The position numbers were made by a program, and so were the translations under genes. A DNA stretch of 64,000 nt from positions 1 to 64,000 of the forward strand of contig DLDA01000045.1 in assembly GCA_002480925.1 (NCBI GenBank), in the 5' to 3' direction. The DNA is from Lachnospiraceae bacterium UBA7784 (GTDB taxonomy: Bacteria > Bacillota > Clostridia > Lachnospirales > Lachnospiraceae). Shown here piece by piece: positions 56,289-64,000 of the stretch; position 1 is the stretch's first letter; the number at the start of each line of letters is the position of its first letter. Under the pieces are notes generated by a model. That model made no database searches, was not told the origin of the DNA, and worked only from the letters and a program-made list of their open reading frames with translations.

Positions 56289-56408
56289 AATAAAAACTCC
56301 GAATACTATGATAGCACAACCATGGCATAAATGAAGTACCTTTTTCGTGACTGAATAATAATACATCTTTGTCTTATAATTTTCAAGTGGTATTAGGAAA
56401 GTTCTTTT

Positions 56409-56444
56409 TGAATTTTGATAAATGCATCCGTATATTTATTCATG
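56409..56444. promoter_or_regulatory. possible ArgR operators (ARG boxes) in the divergent arg region
   Basis: Two AT-rich sites resemble the Gram-positive ARG box (CATGAATAAAAATKCAAK): TGAATTTTGATAAATGCA at 56409-56426, and on the minus strand CATGAATAAATATACGGA at 56427-56444. They lie between the divergent acetyltransferase and argG genes, where ArgR/AhrC repression is expected. Confidence 0.45.
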
Positions 56445-56464
56445 TCATTTGTATAAATTTCCAC

Positions 56465-56493
56465 TTGAATCATAAAGAAACTTGTAGTAACAT
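56465..56493 (+). promoter_or_regulatory. argG promoter
   Basis: TTGAAT (56465-56470), 17 bases, TAACAT (56488-56493), about 40 bases before the argG start. Confidence 0.6.
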
Positions 56494-56532
56494 ATAGATG
56501 TTAAAAATATATTCTTGATGAAAGGATCAGAA

Positions 56533-57771
56533 ATGGCAAAAGAAAAGGTTGTACTCGCTTACTCCGGCGGACTGGACACCACGGCTATCATTCCGTGGCT
56601 CAAGGAGAATTATGGATATGATGTGATCTGCTGCTGCGTTGACTGCGGACAGGAAGAGGAGCTTGATGGTCTCGAGGAGAGGGCAAGGCTCTCAGGAGCC
56701 AGCAAGCTCTATATCGAGGATATCACAGATGACTTCGCAGAGAATTATATCATGCCATGCGTGATGGCTGATGCTGTATATGAGGACAAGTATCTGCTCG
56801 GCACATCTATGGCTCGTCCTGGCATAGCAAAGAAGCTTGTCGAGGTCGCACGTAAGGAAAACGCTGTGGCTATCTGTCACGGAGCAACAGGAAAGGGTAA
56901 TGACCAGATCAGATTCGAGCTTTCTATCAAGGCTTTAGCACCTGATATAAAGATCATTGCACCATGGCGTGATGACAAATGGACTCTTCAGTCAAGACAG
57001 GACGAGATAGACTACGCAAAGGCTCATGGTATCAACCTTCCTTTCTCAGTAGACCAGTCCTACTCCCGTGACAGGAATCTCTGGCATATAAGCCATGAGG
57101 GACTCGAGCTCGAGGATCCTTCAAACGAGCCTGATTACGACCATCTTCTCGTTCTGTCAAGTACCCCGCAGAAGGCCCCTGATCAGGGCGAGTTCGTTAC
57201 GATGACCTTTGAGGAGGGCGTTCCTACATCGATCAACGGAAAGAAGATGAAGGTTGCTGATATCATAAGAGAGCTCAACCGTCTCGGCGGAAAGCACGGA
57301 ATCGGCATCATTGATATTGTAGAAAACCGTGTCGTAGGTATGAAGAGCCGTGGCGTCTATGAGACTCCGGGCGGAACTATCCTCTGTGAGGCTCACAAGC
57401 AGCTGGAGGAGCTGACTCTCGACCGTGATACAATGGACTTCAAGAAGGACGTTGCAAACCGTATGGCTCAGCTGGTATACGAAGGCAAATGGTATACTCC
57501 TACGATGGAGGGTCTTATCGCGTTTACAAAGACCGTTCAGAAGCCGGTTACCGGAGAGGTCCGTTTCGAGCTCTACAAGGGAAATATCATAAAGGCAGGC
57601 ACCACATCACCTTACTCACTCTATAATGAGTCTCTGGCAAGCTTCACAACCGGTGATCTCTACGACCACCATGACGCACAGGGCTTCATCACCCTGTTCG
57701 GTCTGCCTATGAAGGTAAGAGCTATGAAAATGCGTGAGGTCAAGGAAAACGAGAAGTCCAATAACCAGTGA
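56533..57771 (+). CDS. argG: argininosuccinate synthase
   Basis: A 412-residue ATP-dependent ligase joining citrulline and aspartate. The PP-loop is VVLAYSGGLDTTAIIPWL; other landmarks are GATGKGNDQIRFELS, IIAPWRDDKW, SYSRDRNLWHISHEGLELED and GIGIIDIVENRVVGMKSRGV. ATG at 56533 follows AAAGGATCAGA; an upstream in-frame ATG at 56515 is part of the leader. It is monocistronic with its own terminator; argH is not seen here. Divergent from the argJBD cluster. Confidence 0.97.
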   Translation: MAKEKVVLAYSGGLDTTAIIPWLKENYGYDVICCCVDCGQEEELDGLEERARLSGASKLYIEDITDDFAENYIMPCVMADAVYEDKYLLGTSMARPGIAKKLVEVARKENAVAICHGATGKGNDQIRFELSIKALAPDIKIIAPWRDDKWTLQSRQDEIDYAKAHGINLPFSVDQSYSRDRNLWHISHEGLELEDPSNEPDYDHLLVLSSTPQKAPDQGEFVTMTFEEGVPTSINGKKMKVADIIRELNRLGGKHGIGIIDIVENRVVGMKSRGVYETPGGTILCEAHKQLEELTLDRDTMDFKKDVANRMAQLVYEGKWYTPTMEGLIAFTKTVQKPVTGEVRFELYKGNIIKAGTTSPYSLYNESLASFTTGDLYDHHDAQGFITLFGLPMKVRAMKMREVKENEKSNNQ

Positions 57772-57820
57772 TCCATGACAAGGGCATCCGGATCCCTTGG
57801 TCCTGCCCATAAAAGCAATA

Positions 57821-57853
57821 AAAACGGTACATCCTCGTGGTGTACCGTTTTTC
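57821..57853 (+). terminator. argG intrinsic terminator
   Basis: AAAACGGTACA (57821-57831) pairs with TGTACCGTTTT (57841-57851), loop TCCTCGTGG, and T-run. The A-rich left arm could also serve the minus strand. Confidence 0.88.
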
Positions 57854-57912
57854 TATCGCCGCATTATGCTTAAAGATCTGATTAGTATCTATAGGACAGG
57901 AAACTATAGCAG

Positions 57913-58842
57913 TCAGATCAGTTCCTTTTTGATCCTGTTCATCTCATATGGTGTATTCTGATATACATAATAGTTGAGCCAGTTGGTATAAAGGGTATTG
58001 GCATGTCCTCTCCACTGCAGGAGCGGCTTCTTATTCATATCATTACCAGGATAATAGTTCACCGGCATATCAATAGGAATTCCCTTTGCCAGATCCCTTC
58101 TGTACTCCTTGTCAAGAGTCATCCTGTCATACTCAGGATGTCCCATACAGTAGATCTCACTTCCATCACAGGTCGTAGCCAGAAAGATTCCGGCCTCATT
58201 GGATTCGGCAAGGATTATGAACCTGTCATCCTTTCTTACCGCCTCATCATCCACCTCTGTATTTCTGGAATGAGGAGCCCAGAATATATCATCAAAGCCT
58301 CTTACCAGCGGCACCTTCCTGTGGGAAACCCTGTGAGGATAGACGCCGAAAAGCTTCTTCGGAAGCGTGATCTTGTCGATCCCGTAATAATAATACATTG
58401 CTGCCTGAGCGCCCCAGCAGAGGAACATGGTACTGGTCACATTCTGTCTGGCCCAGTCAAGTATCCGGGTGAATTCCTCCCAGTAATCGACCTCCTCAAA
58501 TGGCATAAGCTCGACAGGCGCACCTGTGACTATAAAGCCGTCCATCTGGCGATCCTTTATATCATCATATGTCTCATAGAACTTATTCAGATGGCTCCTT
58601 GATGTATGAGTTGCCAGATGTGATTTGGTACAGACAAAGGTCACATCTATCTGCAGCGGTGTATTTGAAAGAGAACGCAGAAGAGCAAGCTCGGTTTCCT
58701 CCTTGAGAGGCATAAGATTAAGGATACCTATCTCGATCGGGCGGATGTCCTGGTGCATTGCCCGGTTCTCGTCCATAAGAAAGATATTCTCCTGTTCAAG
58801 TATCTCATTGACCGGCATATCAGCCTGAGTTCTGATCGGCAT
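57913..58842 (-). CDS. metA: homoserine O-acetyltransferase (MetA type)
   Basis: A 309-residue MetA-family acyltransferase, first committed step of methionine synthesis. The nucleophile is Cys142 in FLCWGAQ, with His235 and Glu237 in MGHPEYDR. Residue 111 is Glu (TGAPVE); in this family Glu111 marks acetyl-CoA use and Gly111 succinyl-CoA, so despite the usual name it should be an acetyltransferase. ATG at 58842 follows AAAGGAG; 20 upstream codons of the frame have no site. It is 66 bases after ligA; no SAM riboswitch or T-box fits that gap. Confidence 0.94.
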   Translation of the reverse strand: MPIRTQADMPVNEILEQENIFLMDENRAMHQDIRPIEIGILNLMPLKEETELALLRSLSNTPLQIDVTFVCTKSHLATHTSRSHLNKFYETYDDIKDRQMDGFIVTGAPVELMPFEEVDYWEEFTRILDWARQNVTSTMFLCWGAQAAMYYYYGIDKITLPKKLFGVYPHRVSHRKVPLVRGFDDIFWAPHSRNTEVDDEAVRKDDRFIILAESNEAGIFLATTCDGSEIYCMGHPEYDRMTLDKEYRRDLAKGIPIDMPVNYYPGNDMNKKPLLQWRGHANTLYTNWLNYYVYQNTPYEMNRIKKELI

Positions 58843-58908
58843 AATCTGCTCCTTTCTCTCATCTTTTCCTACTATCATTACACTTAAGCCATGACAATGC
58901 AATATTCA

Positions 58909-61633
<2,725 letters not shown>

Positions 61634-61634
<1 letters not shown>

Positions 61635-62923
61635 TACTTAAGATACTCCGTCTTGACATATCCCTTCTTATGATGATACGAAACCTTGGTCCAGCCGTCA
61701 TCACGGTTCTTTATTACGAGGACCTTTTCTCCCGCATAGGCGAGATTGATCCTTTTAGCATCCGTATCAGGCTTCTTCCTGATATTAAGCGTATCCTTAA
61801 GGATAAGCTTCTTCCCCTCCTTCGGCTTCTGGGCCTTATCAGATTTCTCAGATGAAGACGATGACGACTTTACCTTCTTCAGATACATCTTCCTGATGTA
61901 TCCTGTCTTATCATTGTACTTGACCTTCATCCACTTGCCCTTGTCCTTTATCTTTGTGACCTTAGTTCCCTTGGCAAGTGTCTTTATGATATCTGAATTT
62001 ACTGAGGAGTGCTTTCTCAGATTGGTCTTTGTCTTTGTCTTGTAAAGAGGCTTTCCGGAATCCTTACTCTCTGTGCTCTCTTCCTTCTTTTCCTCTTCCT
62101 TCTTAGCTGCCTTTTCCTCTTCCTTCTTCTTTGCCTCCTCTGCCTTCTTCTTTGCCTCCTCTGCCTTCTTCGCCTTCTTCGCGACTACTCTGTACTTTGC
62201 CTGCCATGACTTCACCTTCTTAGGGTAGGTCTTAGTCATGAATTCATCAAAGTCCTTGTCAGAAAGTGAGATCTCGTTATACTCCTTCTGCACCTTGGTT
62301 TGCAGATCGACAACATCCTTCTGCTCCTCAAATGAGGCTATTGCAGAAACGACCTTAGGATCCATCACATTCTCACGGTTGGTCTGGTTGAATGAGCTGT
62401 ATAAATTATTTATCCTGAGCGCGCCGTCACTTCCCTGCTCCACATAGAAGAAATCAAGTCCCGGTGCCGCAGACTTAAGTCCCTTGAAGTGCATATTGAC
62501 ATAGGCCGAGACAAGCCATGACGTCTCGCTTACTCCCTTTTTCGTATAGATCTGTTCTATATCATAGGAATCGACTATGGAGCTCATGAACCTGATATAG
62601 CTCTTCTCCATATCTGAGATAGGATCGGCGATCTTTGCCAGATCATCCGTATCGCCTGCCGCATAGTCCTTATAATATGATTCAAGCAGATCATGCAGCT
62701 GTGACCCCTTCTTCTCCTTCTTGTAGGCTGTCTTTTCTGTCTTACCTGAGCCCCCTGAAATGCCTGCATCTCCTGAGGAAGCGCTTCCTCCGTAATGACT
62801 TATGCTTCCGGGGCCTTCGGATAGCACCACAGATACGATTACCAGTAGAATAACTGACAGCACTATCGCTTCTATATGTCTCTTGTTATAAAAAAACTTC
62901 TTTATCTCATCCAGGAATTTCAT
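61634..62923 (-). CDS. membrane-anchored protein with two SH3-like domains
   Basis: A 429-residue predicted cell-envelope protein. One N-terminal membrane helix (IEAIVLSVILLVIVSVVL, about 18-35) follows a short basic cytoplasmic part. The next 200 residues may form an NTF2-like or helical domain. About 255-290 is an extreme Lys/Glu/Ala repeat (K-K-A-E-E-A units, probably a stiff helix). Two bacterial SH3 domains end the protein (TNLRKHSSVNSDIIKTLAKG; TLNIRKKPDTDAKRINLAYA). Such domains bind peptidoglycan. ATG at 62923 after AGAAGGA; 64 upstream codons in the frame are not credible. Role unknown. Confidence 0.8.
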
Positions 62924-63051
62924 TATCCTTCTCCAATCCTGATACTTTATGATTCCCATAACCTTGCTCTCACAAAAGTCACAGTTACAGTTAACGATTA
63001 TAACACATTTGTAACAGATGCACAATTCCCACCAGTTATGATAAAACAAAA

Positions 63052-63069
63052 GAGCCCCGGGCGGGGCTC
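63052..63069 (-). terminator. intrinsic terminator downstream of the DUF4143 gene
   Basis: GAGCCCC and GGGGCTC form a perfect stem with a four-base loop; on the minus strand TTTTGTTTTATC follows. A second hairpin, CAAAGGG (63113-63119) / CCCTTTG (63125-63131), lies between it and the gene. Confidence 0.8.
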
Positions 63070-63213
63070 CTTGTAAAAGAGGGGGAGTATGAAAAACGAA
63101 AACAATTTCCATCAAAGGGTTTGTCCCTTTGACAATTCATATGATACAGCCCTATTGTGATAAAAGTGTGATCATATGGTTAAAACATAGTAAAAAAAGA
63201 CCCGGGCCAGGAA

Positions 63214-64000
63214 TCATAATACTCCCACAGGGCACAACCAGGCTTTTCTGTTTATAGGGATCAGCTTATCATTCAGGCATAACACGATACCAGGTTCTAC
63301 TATCATACCTGTTTTATCCAGAGCTTGAAAATTCTTATCTGGATGGGCTGGAGCCATGCTCTTTTTTATCTCGATCGGCCAGATCTTTCCTGAACGACAG
63401 ATCACCAGATCTATCTCCTTCTGATCCTTGTCCCGGTAATAGTATAAATCCGGATCTTGGCCTGCATTAAAATAGCTTTTTACAATCTCTGAAACCACAT
63501 ATGTCTCAAAGAAGGCTCCACTCATGGCACCGACGCTTAATGTTTCCGGATCGGGCCACCTTGTCAGATAAGCAGCCAGACCTGTATCCATAAAGTAGAC
63601 CTTAGGAGTCTTTACCAGCCTCTTCGTTATATTATTGGAGTATGGCCGCAGAAGATAGATAATACCTGAGCTCTCCAGAATGCTGACCCATTCCTTTGCT
63701 GTAGGAGCTGATATACCTATATCTGATGCTATTCTGGAATAATTCAGTTCCTGTGCCGTATGAGCTGCCATATAAACAAGAAAATCCGAAAATTCCCTTA
63801 GCTTACCGATCTGTGCATAGCCACGTATATCCTTTTCCAGATATGTATCCACGTAATCAGAATAATACCGTTCCGGCTCGATCTCTGATGTGATTATGCG
63901 TGGCATCCCTCCCTCAAATATCCTTCCAAACACCTGTGATAGTGATGGAGCCTCCACCCCATCAACTCTCCTTTTTATTTCTTCAATCTCAGGGTCAAAT
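63214..64000 (-). CDS. AAA+ ATPase with DUF4143 domain, C-terminal part
   Basis: The frame is open to the window edge, so only the C-terminal 262 codons are seen (from FDPEIEEIKRRVDG). This is the DUF4143 half of a common prokaryotic ATPase: RYYSDYVDTYLEKDIRGYAQ, SRIASDIGISAPTAKEWVSI (winged helix), VYFMDTGLAAYLTRW, SGAFFETYVVSEIVKSYFN and the nuclease-like YYYRDKDQKEIDLVI with PIEIKKS. The E-x-D...E-x-K pattern recalls PD-(D/E)XK folds. The P-loop would lie to the right of the window. These proteins are frequent, of unclear function, and often linked to mobile or defence contexts. Confidence 0.88.
   Translation of the reverse strand, partial: FDPEIEEIKRRVDGVEAPSLSQVFGRIFEGGMPRIITSEIEPERYYSDYVDTYLEKDIRGYAQIGKLREFSDFLVYMAAHTAQELNYSRIASDIGISAPTAKEWVSILESSGIIYLLRPYSNNITKRLVKTPKVYFMDTGLAAYLTRWPDPETLSVGAMSGAFFETYVVSEIVKSYFNAGQDPDLYYYRDKDQKEIDLVICRSGKIWPIEIKKSMAPAHPDKNFQALDKTGMIVEPGIVLCLNDKLIPINRKAWLCPVGVL

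Noticed and set aside
58843-58908. SAM riboswitch or T-box before metA
   Set aside because: Only 66 bases separate metA from ligA and no riboswitch core can be recognised.

Overview
The window is bacterial and fits a Gram-positive Clostridia chromosome, most likely a Lachnospiraceae-type organism. Indicators are the hrcA-grpE-dnaK-dnaJ order followed by a TrmA-family rRNA methyltransferase gene, a CIRCE operator, strong GGAGG ribosome sites with some TTG starts, the hemW-lepA / rpsT / holA neighbourhood, and the cyclic arginine set argJ-argB-argD beside argG. This placement is an inference from gene content; species cannot be named.

Region 1 (1-12060) is a decayed prophage. Leftward genes are a primase-helicase, a VRR-NUC nuclease, an SNF2-type helicase, a DUF1492 regulator, an HNH endonuclease and a 31-codon stub of a P27-type terminase small subunit. 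Rightward genes are a DUF2800 nuclease-like protein, a DUF2815 protein, a small membrane protein and a family A DNA polymerase. The helicase and the polymerase each carry one in-frame stop. The two halves of the replication module point in opposite directions, which suggests an inversion. An intact AbiEi/AbiEii toxin-antitoxin cassette, with its own promoter and a nested palindromic operator, sits between the HNH gene and the terminase stub.

Region 2 (12112-33069) is the most striking part: nine or ten leftward genes over 21 kb, joined by overlaps or gaps of at most 36 bases. In transcription order they are an ABC-three-component set (C-terminal-domain protein, middle component, Rad50-like ATPase with a CPFC zinc hook), an XRE-type regulator, an SNF2 helicase (DrmD-like), a 1585-residue N6-adenine methyltransferase (DrmMI-like), a 2107-residue helicase joined to DUF1998 (resembling DrmA plus DrmB, or DruE), an SF1 helicase with an N-terminal RelE/ParE-like domain in the place where class 1 DISARM has drmC, and two zinc-ribbon proteins. 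It looks like a composite defence operon.

Region 3 (33070-34900) is the island edge: a 433-base control region with a 62-base near-perfect hairpin, a rightward HTH protein, and a SymE-like pair. The 3' end of the 23S rRNA methyltransferase gene may be the island's attachment site.

Region 4 (34933-64000) is mostly core chromosome: the heat-shock operon under CIRCE, hemW-lepA, rpsT, holA, an HD-domain protein, comEC, a comEA / response regulator / histidine kinase / GerMN lipoprotein operon, arginine genes, metA (acetyl type by residue Glu111), ligA, rluF, an SH3-domain protein and the C-terminal half of a DUF4143 ATPase. Two intergenic regions (upstream of lepA, and between dnaK and dnaJ) hold tandem heptamer arrays in inverted arrangement.
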